A stretch of DNA of 64,000 bases from Exiguobacterium sp. s122. Lineage in GTDB: Bacteria; Bacillota; Bacilli; Exiguobacteriales; Exiguobacteriaceae. The notes beneath the pieces were generated by a model. That model made no database searches. It saw only the letters and a program-made list of their open reading frames with translations, and was not told the DNA's origin. This document shows positions 8,102 through 17,340 of the stretch, in pieces (the stretch's first letter is position 1; every line of letters begins with the position of its first letter). The stretch covers positions 434,001-498,000 of the forward strand of contig NZ_JACSMD010000001.1 of NCBI RefSeq assembly GCF_018618475.1. The letters run 5' to 3'. The position numbers and the translations under genes are program-made.

Positions 8102-8314
8102 ATGACTGAAACAAAACTCGAAATCGCCTTTTTGGACACGTTTAACAAAGTGACGCGCTTCCGTTTGAACAACGTGAAGCAACCCGTCGACCCGATGCAA
8201 GTGAAGGCCCTTGCCGACTTCATGGTCGCGAACGATCCACTCGCTAAAAACGTCGTCAAATGGACCGAAATCAAATTGATTGAAGGCTCGACGACCGTAT
8301 TGAACGTACAATAA
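8102..8314 (+). CDS. DUF2922 family small protein
   Basis: A 70-residue protein (LEIAFLDTFNKVTRFRLNNVK, then QVKALADFMVAND, then KWTEIKLIEGSTTVLNV). The pattern matches DUF2922, whose members usually sit beside DUF1659 genes. AAGGAGGAG precedes the ATG. It is the last gene of the cluster and is followed by a terminator. Function unknown. Confidence 0.8.
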   Translation: MTETKLEIAFLDTFNKVTRFRLNNVKQPVDPMQVKALADFMVANDPLAKNVVKWTEIKLIEGSTTVLNVQ

Positions 8315-8320
8315 TCGTTT

Positions 8321-8353
8321 AAAAGATGGCTGCTTGTTCAGTCATCTTTTTTT
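8321..8353 (+). terminator. Terminator after the YvrJ/DUF2922 cluster
   Basis: Stem AAAAGATGGCTG / CAGTCATCTTTT with one mismatch, then a T run. Confidence 0.85.
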
Positions 8354-8371
8354 AATGTTGGTCAATCATCT

Positions 8372-8398
8372 TCAAAGTATTCTGAAAATGGTCGATAA
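8372..8398 (+). promoter_or_regulatory. Sigma-D-like promoter of the first chemoreceptor gene
   Basis: TCAAAG, 14 bp, TCGATAA resembles the sigma-D (motility) consensus TAAA-N15-GCCGATAA. A chemotaxis gene under sigma-D is expected in Bacillales. Confidence 0.55.
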
Positions 8399-8434
8399 AG
8401 GAAGAAACGTTGGTTTGGAGAGGGGAGTACATAG

Positions 8435-10276
8435 ATGAAAAGAAAAATGAATGGATCGGTCATGGTGCAATGGCTGAAGCGTCGTTTCAGTCAAAAGCCG
8501 ACATTCCGCTTACCCCGGTTGAAATGGCGGGTCAAGGCGCGGCAACGTCAAACAGAAGCGAAAGGGAAAGGGCTCACGATCCGTGAGAAGTTATGGGGCC
8601 TTGTCATTCTGTCGCTTCTCATGGTGATTGGGGTCGGCGGCTATTCGCTGTTCTCCATGAACGACGCGAACAAACAAGCCGGCGAAATTGTCGACGTGTG
8701 GAACCGTGGACTCGATTATGCGCATGAGTTAAACACGCTCGCTGCGAACTATCGAGCACTTGAGCTCGAACATATCGTCACGGAAGACGCGGCAGGAAAA
8801 GAAGAACTCATGACACAAATGCAAGACATCCGGACGCGCATTAATGAAATCGCCCCGAAATACGAGGCGACGGTGACGAGCGCGACGGACAGAGAGCTGT
8901 TCGATTATTTCGCACGTCAGTGGGAAATGTATCAGCGAGTGTCCGACAACATGCTCATCTTCAGTACGTCCGGCAATAACGGCATGGCGCGCTCTTACTA
9001 TGACGCTCAGTCACGAGCGACGTATGACAACTTTACCCAACGGTTGACGGCGCTCGTCGCCTATAACTCGGAAGGGTCACAGCGCGTCGGGGCCGACATG
9101 GAACGAGAGTTCAACCAATCGCTCATCGCCCTCATCGCTGTGACGATCGGAGCAGTCGCGCTTCTTCTCTTCCTTGGCTTGAGCCTGCTTCGCTCCATTA
9201 TCCGTCCGATGCGGACGCTACAGAAGAAGTTCGATGAGCTGGCCACACAAGGCGGGGACTTGACGATGTCGATTCCGGTCACGTCAAACGATGAAATCGC
9301 CCAAGTGAGCCGGTCGTTCAACACGTTCATCGCCTCGCTTCGTGACATTATGATTGACGTCGATAAGACGGCGACCGTCGTCCTCGCCTCATCAAAAGAA
9401 GTCGCGGCCGAAGTGACGCAGCTTAGCCGCTATATGGAAGAGACGTCGGGGACGGTCGAAGAATTGACCGCCGGCATGGAAGAAACGGCTGCTTCCTCAC
9501 AAGAGATGAGCGCGTCAACGACCGAGATGGGGAGCTCGATCGATTCGATTGTCGATCTATCGAACGATAGTGCCGAGACGGCGCAACACGTCGAAGAGCG
9601 CGCGCATGCGCTACGTAAGCAGGCCATTCAATCGAAAGCAGAGGCGAACGCCATTATCGAGGCGAAGCGGCTTGAACTTGACGAGGCGATTCGTGGTGCG
9701 AAATCGGTTGAAGAGATTCGTGTCTTGACGACAGCGATTCTCGCCATCGCTGACCAGACGAACTTACTCGCCTTGAACGCCTCGATCGAGGCAGCACGGG
9801 CCGGAGAGGCCGGACGCGGGTTTGCCGTCGTCGCTTCCGAGATTCGAAAGCTCGCCGAGAACTCGCGTCAAACGGTGAACGAGATTCGAGACGTGTCACA
9901 CACGGTTATCGACTCGGTCGAACGACTCAACATGAGCTCGGCTGATATGCTGGCGTTCCTCGATACGACGGTCTTGTCCGACTATGACCGACTCGAGGAG
10001 TCGGCAACACAATACGAGGCGGACGCAACGGTCTTCGGAGAAACGGCGAAGACGTTCGAATCGAACGCGATGCAGTTGCGCCAAACGACCGACACGATTC
10101 TCGGTGTCATTCAAGAAGTCGCGACGACCGTGACGGAAGGGGCGGACGGGACACAGTCCATCTCGGAGAAAATCCAACTTTCCGTCGAACGGTTCAGTGA
10201 CGTTCAAGGACGGATGGCTGAAACAGAACGACAAGCAATCGAACTCGCGAACCGCGTATCGCAGTTCAAACTATAA
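8435..10276 (+). CDS. Methyl-accepting chemotaxis protein
   Basis: A 613-residue chemoreceptor. It has an unusually long basic cytoplasmic N-terminus of ~50 residues, TM1 (about 53-72), a four-helix-bundle sensor (4HB_MCP type), TM2 (about 230-250), HAMP, and the signalling coiled coil with its hairpin tip ([20 protein letters not shown]). Methylation-type EE pairs ([11 protein letters not shown]) flank the hairpin. No C-terminal CheR-binding pentapeptide. GAGAGGGGAG precedes the ATG. It is followed by its own terminator and then a second receptor gene. The ligand is unknown. Confidence 0.95.
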   Translation: MKRKMNGSVMVQWLKRRFSQKPTFRLPRLKWRVKARQRQTEAKGKGLTIREKLWGLVILSLLMVIGVGGYSLFSMNDANKQAGEIVDVWNRGLDYAHELNTLAANYRALELEHIVTEDAAGKEELMTQMQDIRTRINEIAPKYEATVTSATDRELFDYFARQWEMYQRVSDNMLIFSTSGNNGMARSYYDAQSRATYDNFTQRLTALVAYNSEGSQRVGADMEREFNQSLIALIAVTIGAVALLLFLGLSLLRSIIRPMRTLQKKFDELATQGGDLTMSIPVTSNDEIAQVSRSFNTFIASLRDIMIDVDKTATVVLASSKEVAAEVTQLSRYMEETSGTVEELTAGMEETAASSQEMSASTTEMGSSIDSIVDLSNDSAETAQHVEERAHALRKQAIQSKAEANAIIEAKRLELDEAIRGAKSVEEIRVLTTAILAIADQTNLLALNASIEAARAGEAGRGFAVVASEIRKLAENSRQTVNEIRDVSHTVIDSVERLNMSSADMLAFLDTTVLSDYDRLEESATQYEADATVFGETAKTFESNAMQLRQTTDTILGVIQEVATTVTEGADGTQSISEKIQLSVERFSDVQGRMAETERQAIELANRVSQFKL

Positions 10277-10284
10277 CGGGAAGG

Positions 10285-10313
10285 CCGCAACGGATGAGCG
10301 TTGCGGTTTTTTT
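10285..10313 (+). terminator. Terminator after the first chemoreceptor gene
   Basis: Perfect stem CCGCAACG / CGTTGCGG followed by seven T. Confidence 0.93.
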
Positions 10314-10380
10314 GTGTCGATTTTGAGACTTGGAAAATCAAAATATAGGTCAATTCCACAAAAAATTTAGGTAGAGATTG

Positions 10381-10405
10381 GAAAAGTATGTACAACATCC
10401 GATAA
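10381..10405 (+). promoter_or_regulatory. Sigma-D-like promoter of the second chemoreceptor gene
   Basis: GAAAAG then CCGATAA after about 12 bp; the minus-10 matches the sigma-D consensus well, the minus-35 only partly. Confidence 0.5.
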
Positions 10406-10466
10406 AACCCATGTAGTTCCAAAAAAAGAGAAACAGAGGTGGGAGAGGACTAGATCCTCGAATGAC

Positions 10467-12170
10467 ATGAAACGATTGAACACATTCTCGTTAACACAAA
10501 AATTGTTTAGTGCCATCGGTTTGATTCTTCTCATCGTGGCCATCGGCATGGGGTATACGTTATGGACCCTTCACAATGTGACGAGTCAATATGAAGCCAT
10601 GATTGCCGAAGACGTCATGAAGATGAAAGCGGCAGACGACTTATCGCTCGGGATGGTCCGTCAGGCGTACGGCGTCCGCGGATACGTCCTCGTCCAAAAT
10701 GACGAGCGACGGGAACAAATCACACAAGGCGGAGCCGAAAAGAAGGCGGCCATCGAGTCCCTCATCACATTGGCAAAGAGCGATGCGGAACGGACCGAGT
10801 ATGAAAGTCTATTGTCGTATGCGACAGGATATGACGAATTGGCAACTCAAGCCGTGACGGCCGTTGATAATCAAGATCAGGAAGCGATTGATCGCCTCAC
10901 GCTTCGTCTCATGCCGAACGTGACGAAATCCATTTCGGAAACAGGCGAAGCGTTACAAGCCGAAACGGAAGCAGATATGCTCGCCAAGCAAGTGGAACTG
11001 GAAAAGTTAGGTGGCAAAGCGGTCCTTTATACGTCAGCCATCGCGTTTCTCATTCTCTTCCTCACGCTTGGAGCTGGATACGTTTTGAAACAGATGGTCA
11101 CGATACCGCTCCGATTACTCGCCAAAGAAGTAGACGTTGTCGCAGCGGGGGATTTGACCCGTGACAATCTCGACGCCTTGACGCGTGACGAAATTGGTCA
11201 GCTCATCGTCGGCTTCAACGGTATGAAACATAACCTCCGCGAGTTGATTGACGAAGTGAGCCGAAACGCCCAGGAAATCACGGCTCAGTCAGAAGAACTG
11301 TACGCGAGCACCGAAGAGATGTCGTCGCAGACGGAAGAAACGACGCGGATGATCGATCGAGTCGTCGAGGAGACGGTCGCACAAGCGCGAGAGGCGACGG
11401 GCAGTGCGAAAGCAGTCGCCGCAGCGGATGAGGGGGTCGACCAAATCGCCCGTTCCATCGGCACAATCAGTGAAGACGTCTCGACTAGCTTGAAGCTCGC
11501 CGAAGACGGCGGGGAGACGATTCAAAAAGCGAAACAAGAAGTGCTCGCCCTTGAGACCGAGACGCGACTGACAGGCGAGTCGATCGCGACGTTGAAACAA
11601 CAGTCGGACGAGATCGCGATGATCACCGAGGTCATCCAATCGATCACCGACCAGACGAACCTCCTTGCCCTGAACGCTGCGATTGAAGCAGCGCGTGCCG
11701 GCGAACAAGGAAAAGGCTTCGCCGTCGTCGCAGAAGAAGTCCGAAAGCTCGCCGAACAATCGAAACAGTCGGCTGCCAAAATCGCCGGCTTGATCGAATC
11801 GATTCAAGTCCAGTCGAATGCGGTACTGACGCGTCACGAGATGAGCGCGAAGCGGGTCGAAGTGAACACCCGATTGCTCGAACAAGCGACGCAAGCGTTC
11901 AGTCAAATCGTTCAGCAGCTCCAGACGTCGGTCGAGAACACGCTCCACATTCGTAAGGCGTCGAGCGAGATTGCTTTGACGACGAAACAAGTCGCGACGG
12001 CCGCGCTCGGGATTGCGAGTGAGAGCGAACAGATGGCGACGACGATGCGGAACGTCGGGGAGACGAGTGACTCCCAGCTCGCGATGATTCAAGAGTTGAA
12101 CGGGGTCGCCGAATCACTCGGCAACATGACGGGAGATCTCCAGACGTTGATTGGCAAGTTCAATACGTGA
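10467..12170 (+). CDS. Methyl-accepting chemotaxis protein
   Basis: A 567-residue chemoreceptor: TM1 (about 12-32), helical sensor of ~150 residues, TM2 (about 188-210), HAMP (about 212-264), and signalling domain with hairpin tip [20 protein letters not shown]. The nearest purine-rich site (GGGAGAGGA, 10441-10449) is ~17 bp from the ATG, farther than usual, and lies in a small hairpin GAGGA/TCCTC, so translation may be modulated. No other in-frame start has a better site. Ligand unknown. Confidence 0.94.
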   Translation: MKRLNTFSLTQKLFSAIGLILLIVAIGMGYTLWTLHNVTSQYEAMIAEDVMKMKAADDLSLGMVRQAYGVRGYVLVQNDERREQITQGGAEKKAAIESLITLAKSDAERTEYESLLSYATGYDELATQAVTAVDNQDQEAIDRLTLRLMPNVTKSISETGEALQAETEADMLAKQVELEKLGGKAVLYTSAIAFLILFLTLGAGYVLKQMVTIPLRLLAKEVDVVAAGDLTRDNLDALTRDEIGQLIVGFNGMKHNLRELIDEVSRNAQEITAQSEELYASTEEMSSQTEETTRMIDRVVEETVAQAREATGSAKAVAAADEGVDQIARSIGTISEDVSTSLKLAEDGGETIQKAKQEVLALETETRLTGESIATLKQQSDEIAMITEVIQSITDQTNLLALNAAIEAARAGEQGKGFAVVAEEVRKLAEQSKQSAAKIAGLIESIQVQSNAVLTRHEMSAKRVEVNTRLLEQATQAFSQIVQQLQTSVENTLHIRKASSEIALTTKQVATAALGIASESEQMATTMRNVGETSDSQLAMIQELNGVAESLGNMTGDLQTLIGKFNT

Positions 12171-12172
12171 TG

Positions 12173-12196
12173 AAAGCCGTCTTCGGACGGCTTTTT
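12173..12196 (+). terminator. Terminator after the second chemoreceptor gene
   Basis: Perfect stem AAAGCCGTC / GACGGCTTT with a TTCG tetraloop and a T run. Confidence 0.95.
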
Positions 12197-12275
12197 ATAC
12201 GTCCAAAGGATTCATCGATGCGTGTTTCGGGAATTGCCGAAAAGAATGCATTCTTAGAAGAAAAGGGGAAATGAT

Positions 12276-13025
12276 ATGAAGTATACGGTCATCACAGGTG
12301 CAAGTTCGGGAATCGGTTACGAAGCGGCAAAACGACTCGCGAAAGAAGGAAAGTCGCTCGTGCTCGTGGCGCGTCGTACCGATGAGCTCGAGAAGCTACG
12401 CAAAGAAATCAAGTCCATCTCACCGGATAGTGACGTCATCTTGAAGACGAACGACCTCTCGTATAGTGAGAACGTGTACGCGTTGTACGAGTCGCTCGCC
12501 GATCTCGACATCGAGACGTGGATCAACAACGCCGGGTTCGGGGACTCGAACTTCGTGAAAGACGCCGAAGTCGGGAAGATGGAGAACATGGTGAGACTAA
12601 ACGTCGAGGCACTCACGGTACTGTCAAACTTGTACGTCCGCGACTATCATGACGTCGAAGGGGCGACGCTCGTGAACGTCGCATCGGTCGTCGGCTATCA
12701 CATCGCCAAAAAAGGTGTCACGTATAGCGCAACGAAATTCTATGTCAGCGCGTATTCAGAGGGGCTTGCCCGTGAGTTGATGAACAACGGCGACAAGCTA
12801 CGGGTGAAGGTGCTCGCGCCGGCGGCGACTGAGACCGGGTTCGCGAGCCGTGCCCGGGAAGAGGAAAACTTCGATTATAGTCAAAACGTCGAGAAATATC
12901 ATACGGCCGAGGAGATGGCTGGTTTCTTGATGGAGCTACTCGAGAGCGACGAAGTCGTAGGCATCGTCAATCATGAGGATTACTCGTTCGAGCTGCGTGG
13001 ACCGATTCATCCGTTTATGAAGTAA
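12276..13025 (+). CDS. Short-chain dehydrogenase/reductase (SDR)
   Basis: A 249-residue classical SDR. The NAD(P)-binding motif is TGASSGIG at residue 7, the stabilising motif is NNAG, and the active site has Ser in VNVASVVG and YxxxK in YSATK. An R-R pair after beta-2 (VARRTDE) suggests preference for NADP. Substrate cannot be read from the sequence. It is a single gene with its own terminator. Confidence 0.92.
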   Translation: MKYTVITGASSGIGYEAAKRLAKEGKSLVLVARRTDELEKLRKEIKSISPDSDVILKTNDLSYSENVYALYESLADLDIETWINNAGFGDSNFVKDAEVGKMENMVRLNVEALTVLSNLYVRDYHDVEGATLVNVASVVGYHIAKKGVTYSATKFYVSAYSEGLARELMNNGDKLRVKVLAPAATETGFASRAREEENFDYSQNVEKYHTAEEMAGFLMELLESDEVVGIVNHEDYSFELRGPIHPFMK

Positions 13026-13045
13026 GCGAACATGAATCAATTTGT

Positions 13046-13077
13046 AAGGTACTTCGTTACTGCGAAGTGCCTTTTTT
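13046..13077 (+). terminator. Terminator after the SDR gene
   Basis: Stem AAGGTACTTCG / CGAAGTGCCTT with one mismatch, then a T run. Confidence 0.9.
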
Positions 13078-13229
13078 GTGTTGAGTAATTACCGTTTGTG
13101 AGAAGCTCGAGGTTGAATAAAAGAGTAATCAAATCTTAAGGAACGCATTTCCATTTCGCACGAAGAAAAAAACTTTTTGTCTGTTGCTTTTTTTATAATA
13201 TGACTGAATTGAGGAGAGGAGGAAAATGT

Positions 13230-14561
13230 ATGAAACGTTGGCTTAGTATCGCGTTAATAATCGTAATATTTTTAAATGGCTTTTCACATCCGGTCGATGC
13301 ATCTCAAAAGCTAACCGTTACTCCTAAAACGGTTACATTGATGGCAAGTACTTCGAAAGTTGTAAAAGCTACTGCGTCTGGCGTGAAGAAACCTGTTTAT
13401 ATATGGAAGTCTCTAAATCCTAAAGTGGCGACCGTTGTGAATGGAAAAATCACAGGCAAGTCTGCCGGTAAAACAACCGTAACAGTTACCGTAAAAGGAA
13501 CGAAACTTAAACAAAATGTTGCGGTGACAGTTACAAAACGAAAATATAACGCAACTGATCTATTCAAAATGGCGAATCCATCTGTAGCGTTAATTGAGAT
13601 GCTAAACGATCGAGGACAAGTCGTTTCTTCAGGAAGTGGATTTGTCGTCAATAAGGGCGAGGTCGTGACAAATTTCCACGTGCTTCAAGGGGAAGAGAAC
13701 GTGGAAGCAAAAGTTTCCTTCGCAAATGGCTCATTCATTCGCACAAACATAATTAAACGATACGATGAGACGTTAGATTTGGCTGTTCTCGATATTTCGC
13801 AAATTACGCCCGCCCCGCCAATCTTAAAAATGAACGGAACGAGAGTGTCGACGGGAGAGAAAATTTACGCATTAGGCAGCCCACGTGGGGTTAGCAACAC
13901 GATTACGGAAGGAATGATTAGTAACAACAGTGTCGTGCTAGATGGTTTTGAATATTATCAGTTTAACGCGAGTACGACTTATGGAAATTCAGGAGGTCCG
14001 CTTTTAAATGTGTATGGTGAAGTGGTGGGCGTGGTTACCTGGATGTTTGAAAACTCTCAAAACATGAATTACGCTGTTCCGGTTCGTCAACTGGGATTAC
14101 TCGACGCACGTCGAACGGCATTGATAGAAGACGTTCAAGTTCCAACCCTCCCTATTCCGGCTGGAAAAGGAGATACGTATGAAGAAGAACCAAACGGTGA
14201 GTGGATGAAGTCTGACATTATCCGTTTTGCCGATGGTTATATTCGCGGAAAGACATCGAACCTTGACGATGTTGATATTTATGTTTTTAACGTGGAAAGA
14301 AGGACGAAGTTAGACTTTTTTGGTGCATTTGGGGATGCACGAATTTCTCCATATTTCGCATTTGGAATTTTTGATTTAAATGAAGAACCCCTTGCATTTA
14401 GTGATCCGTTCGTTTCTACAAGCGGAAATGGGGTCACATATCAAACTTTGCAAATGACGGTTAATCCGGGAATCTACTTTTTAGTAGTCTTTCCGGTTAG
14501 TGGCTTACCTAGAACTGCTTACATGAATAAGGACTATCTGATTATGCATAAATTCCAGTAA
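13230..14561 (+). CDS. Secreted trypsin-like serine protease with Ig-like and C-terminal beta domains
   Basis: A 443-residue exported protein. Signal peptide (about 1-26), a Big_2-type Ig-like domain (about 27-105, WKSLNPKVATVVNGKITGKSA pattern cut by linker), and an HtrA/DegP-like chymotrypsin fold with triad H150 (TNFHVL), D183 (LDLAVL) and S253 (GNSGGPL). The last ~110 residues resemble a pre-peptidase C-terminal (PPC) domain. The start is the ATG at 13230 behind GAGAGGAGG; an in-frame ATG at 13200 has no such site. Base composition is clearly more AT-rich than the genes on either side, which may mean recent acquisition. No PDZ domain, so it is not HtrA itself. Confidence 0.9.
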   Translation: MKRWLSIALIIVIFLNGFSHPVDASQKLTVTPKTVTLMASTSKVVKATASGVKKPVYIWKSLNPKVATVVNGKITGKSAGKTTVTVTVKGTKLKQNVAVTVTKRKYNATDLFKMANPSVALIEMLNDRGQVVSSGSGFVVNKGEVVTNFHVLQGEENVEAKVSFANGSFIRTNIIKRYDETLDLAVLDISQITPAPPILKMNGTRVSTGEKIYALGSPRGVSNTITEGMISNNSVVLDGFEYYQFNASTTYGNSGGPLLNVYGEVVGVVTWMFENSQNMNYAVPVRQLGLLDARRTALIEDVQVPTLPIPAGKGDTYEEEPNGEWMKSDIIRFADGYIRGKTSNLDDVDIYVFNVERRTKLDFFGAFGDARISPYFAFGIFDLNEEPLAFSDPFVSTSGNGVTYQTLQMTVNPGIYFLVVFPVSGLPRTAYMNKDYLIMHKFQ

Positions 14562-14562
14562 G

Positions 14563-14598
14563 AAACAACCCGCCCCCATAAGGAAGGCGGGTTTGTTT
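14563..14598. terminator. Bidirectional terminator
   Basis: Stem CCCGCC / GGCGGG extended by A and T tracts, between the protease gene and the converging TPR gene. Confidence 0.85.
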
Positions 14599-14599
14599 A

Positions 14600-15478
14600 T
14601 TAACGAATCGACCAATCCGCATAGCCACCCGTCACGCGATGCGTGAGCCGGTGGTACCAGTAACGGAGACGAAGGCGATAGACGTAAGATTTAGACGTAT
14701 TCGGCAAGATGACGTTATTGACATATTCGGCGAACATGGCGCGGAACATTTGGTCTTCGCTGTCATCATACGTTGCACTCCACATCCCGTGTTCTTCGAC
14801 CTCCATCAACATGCGAATCGTCTCATCGTCGAGCTGATCATTTTCGGGATTTTGTTGCACGAGCATGCCGACACGATGGCTACAAATCGAGGCGTAGAGC
14901 GAATGTGCGTGTGGATTACGTGGGTTAGCGTTCAAGTAACCGATGGCTGCCTTCATTAACTCATCGTTCATTTCGAGCGGAATCTCATCGAACACTTGGA
15001 AGAACTCAAGCAACATCGGCACGGTCTCTTCATTAAAGCCGGCGAGACGGACATAATGCATCAAATGGAGCGCCGCTTCCCCGTAAAATTTACGGTGGAA
15101 ATAATGGATGGCGATGGCACGTTGCGTCATCGGGACGTTCGGATAGCGCTCGATGGCGCGCAAGTAGTGCTGTTCGGCTTCAAACGTGAAGCCGGAATCT
15201 TCGCTCAAAGCACCGAGAAGGCAAGGGATGATGTAGTGATCACCAAGTGAACTTGCCGCGTCGAGCACTTGTTTCGCCTGGTCGAACTCGCCTTCACGGA
15301 TGAGCGGATAAGCGCGCATGGCCGGGAAGAAGGGGTCGGCAGGAAATAGGGATTCGCCGCGGGCGACGAGCGTCTCAATCGCCTGGGCGTTATAGTCCTC
15401 CATCAACTCTTCAAGGAGCATCATCTCGAGGAACGTCCGTTGAAATTCTGGGGTGTGTACATCGATGGTGTGTTTCAT
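14600..15478 (-). CDS. TPR-like helical repeat protein, function unknown
   Basis: A 292-residue soluble, all-helical protein with tetratricopeptide-like repeats between about 35 and 215 (for example EAEQHYLRAIERYPNVPM). No signal peptide and no catalytic motif. GGAGGGAC precedes the ATG. It is likely a protein-interaction scaffold; the partner is unknown. It stands alone between two other transcription units. Confidence 0.72.
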   Translation of the reverse strand: MKHTIDVHTPEFQRTFLEMMLLEELMEDYNAQAIETLVARGESLFPADPFFPAMRAYPLIREGEFDQAKQVLDAASSLGDHYIIPCLLGALSEDSGFTFEAEQHYLRAIERYPNVPMTQRAIAIHYFHRKFYGEAALHLMHYVRLAGFNEETVPMLLEFFQVFDEIPLEMNDELMKAAIGYLNANPRNPHAHSLYASICSHRVGMLVQQNPENDQLDDETIRMLMEVEEHGMWSATYDDSEDQMFRAMFAEYVNNVILPNTSKSYVYRLRLRYWYHRLTHRVTGGYADWSIR

Positions 15479-15603
15479 AAAAGTCCCTCCGTGCGTGTGT
15501 CATTGTTGCTTTATTATACAAGTGAATCGGCTTTCCGAGTAGAGTTTTTTCAATAAATGGGAAAAGAAAAGTATGGACTCGCTACAAGAAGGAGGAAGTG
15601 GAG

Positions 15604-15828
15604 ATGGCCATCTTTACAGGGTATATTGTCGATCGTGAGGAAAGGAAGATTCGGGTCGCCAACGTGATGGAAGCCGAGCCGTTTGACGGGATTGTCTTTC
15701 ACTTGGCAGAGGGATTTGAGCATGAGCCACCACTCGTCATTGGGCAACACGTCCGGGTCGAGCATGACGAGAAAATGACGCGCTCGTTGCCGCCTCAGGC
15801 GACGGCGCACCGAATTGATGTGCTATGA
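15604..15828 (+). CDS. Small DUF3221-like protein
   Basis: A 74-residue beta-rich protein (FTGYIVDREERKIRVANV, then IGQHVRVEHD). The pattern GYIvd...k.rilV and ...vGq.V.V resembles DUF3221, but unlike secreted family members it has no signal peptide. The start is the ATG at 15604 spaced 8 bp from AGGAGG; a GTG six bases upstream is too close. It is followed after 18 bp by a small membrane protein gene. Confidence 0.55.
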   Translation: MAIFTGYIVDREERKIRVANVMEAEPFDGIVFHLAEGFEHEPPLVIGQHVRVEHDEKMTRSLPPQATAHRIDVL

Positions 15829-15846
15829 TGAGATTGAGGTGAGGGT

Positions 15847-16011
15847 ATGGGAAAGGGAAATATCATTTGGCTCGGTGCGGTCATCGGCTTTAGCGCCTTG
15901 CTCGTCTGGTTATTGCAGGACGTCATGCCGTTTTGGATGTTGTCGATCATCCTGTTGCTACTCGGCGGATTGCTTGGCAATATGCAACGAAAATTCAACA
16001 AAGACACGTGA
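15847..16011 (+). CDS. 54-residue membrane protein
   Basis: A 54-codon ORF beginning MGKGNIIWLGAVIGFSALLV. It encodes two membrane helices separated by QDVMPF and a basic tail (MQRKFNKDT). GAGGTGAGG lies just upstream of the ATG. It ends directly before a bidirectional terminator. I do not recognise the family. Confidence 0.7.
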   Translation: MGKGNIIWLGAVIGFSALLVWLLQDVMPFWMLSIILLLLGGLLGNMQRKFNKDT

Positions 16012-16012
16012 A

Positions 16013-16047
16013 AAAGCACGTCTTCCGTTATTCGGAAGGCGTGCTTT
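16013..16047. terminator. Bidirectional terminator overlapping the end of the converging gene
   Basis: Stem AAAGCACG-CTTCC / GGAAG-CGTGCTTT. The right arm encodes the last residues of the minus-strand gene ending at 16028. Confidence 0.88.
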
Positions 16048-17254
16048 CTTCGTCGGCAGGCTCATCGGACGATGCCGCTGGGTCTTCTTTCGGCTTGTCT
16101 TCGTTCGGTTTATTCTCTTTTGCTGGTAGTTCTTCCTTCGGTTTGTCGGTTGGTTTATTGTCTTGCTTCTTCACCGGCTTTTCGGTATCAGCTGCCGGTT
16201 TTTCCGGCTCGACCGGTTCGGCCGGTTCGGTCACTGGCGTTTCTGGTTCAGCCGGAGGTTCCGTCACAGGGGGCTCTGCCGGTTCGGTCACGGGTTCTTC
16301 TGGTGTAGCGGGTTCAGCCGGCACTTCTTCTTCCGGAGGTGGTGTCACTTCTGCGGGTTCTTCGACAGGCGGTGCCGGTTCGACCGGTTCAGCCGGTGCT
16401 TCTGGTTCGGGTGGTACCTCTGGCGCCGGCGCCGGTTCTTCAGCAGGAGCAGGGGTCGGATCTGGTGCAGGCGGTGCTTCTGTTACGGGCGCGTCTTTTG
16501 GTAGCGGTGAAATGGGTGCGACCGGTGCGAGTTCAGCGGTCGGCGGTGCCGGCGTGTCCGATTCGAGGAACGACTGGACGTCTTCCTGGAACAAGACGAC
16601 CGGTAATGTCATTTCACGCAAGTGAATCGCAAGGACGCGTCCGTTCTCGGTCAGGAGTGGGCTCCCAATCGCGTAACGCGGCAAGTCGAAATTCCGTGAA
16701 TAGCCAGTCTCATTGAACGTGACCGTTCCTGTGAGACGGTCTTTTGGCGTCATCGTCAAAAGCGCCTCGTCGTTTGCGGCAATCGCTTGGGTGAACGAGA
16801 ACGGAGTAAGATCGACTTGTTCGATGCGGATGACGGCGATGGCGTCGTTTCGACCGACGACCGTGCCCGCCATCTCTTTTCCGTCATGTTCTATGACGAT
16901 GTCCGTCAAGCCGGCCACGTTCGAGGCGGCCGTCAAGACGTCTTGCGGGCTGATGAGAAAACCGGTCCCGTTACTGACCGTAAACACGCTGTCTTGCAAC
17001 GCGTCAAGGTCAGCAGGGTTTGCTGCATCTGCCGAGACGGTGTCATCCGTTACGTTGAGTCGGACTTTGTCCGCTAAGGAATCGGCCGAGCGCGAGCTAT
17101 CTTTTAAATAAGCGTTCGTCACAACGGCAATGAATGCAATAAGAGCAATGGCCAATGGGGCGATGAACCAGCGATAGCGACGTGAGCGGTGACCACATGT
17201 CGGACAAGCGGTCGTTCGCGAGCGGGTTTTCGTTCCGCATTTCGGGCAGGTCAC
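16028..17254 (-). CDS. Zinc-ribbon, membrane-anchored pseudo-protease with Pro/Glu-rich tail
   Basis: A 408-residue protein. The N-terminus has a zinc ribbon CPKCG...CPTCG (residues 3-20), then one membrane helix (about 28-48). The next ~170 residues look like a trypsin-type fold (GTGFLISPQDVLTAASNVAG) but the catalytic His is replaced and the GNSGGPL loop reads AIGSPLL, so it is probably inactive. The last ~160 residues are a Pro/Glu/Ala/Thr-rich, low-complexity tail. The start is a GTG at 17254 (VTCPKCG) behind GAAGGTG. It would place the ribbon in the cytoplasm and the rest outside. Function unknown; a wall-spanning sensor or scaffold is possible. Confidence 0.78.
   Translation of the reverse strand: MTCPKCGTKTRSRTTACPTCGHRSRRYRWFIAPLAIALIAFIAVVTNAYLKDSSRSADSLADKVRLNVTDDTVSADAANPADLDALQDSVFTVSNGTGFLISPQDVLTAASNVAGLTDIVIEHDGKEMAGTVVGRNDAIAVIRIEQVDLTPFSFTQAIAANDEALLTMTPKDRLTGTVTFNETGYSRNFDLPRYAIGSPLLTENGRVLAIHLREMTLPVVLFQEDVQSFLESDTPAPPTAELAPVAPISPLPKDAPVTEAPPAPDPTPAPAEEPAPAPEVPPEPEAPAEPVEPAPPVEEPAEVTPPPEEEVPAEPATPEEPVTEPAEPPVTEPPAEPETPVTEPAEPVEPEKPAADTEKPVKKQDNKPTDKPKEELPAKENKPNEDKPKEDPAASSDEPADEESTPSE
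16070..16560 (-). repeat. Low-complexity Pro/Glu-rich coding repeat
   Basis: Short degenerate units encoding EP, PAEP and PEEP steps repeat through the tail of the zinc-ribbon protein. Such tracts change length easily by slippage and usually span the cell wall. Confidence 0.7.
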
Positions 17255-17340
17255 GAGGAAGGCACCTTCTTTCTCTAAAACATAAGATGTATGCCTATTC
17301 CTCAAATACTCGGGGGGTAAACAATAATTTGAAGGGTGTC

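Noticed and set aside
15933-16625. Plus-strand 230-codon ORF rich in Gly and Ser.
   Set aside because: It is the antisense shadow of the Pro/Glu-rich tail of the minus-strand zinc-ribbon protein and has no start signal.
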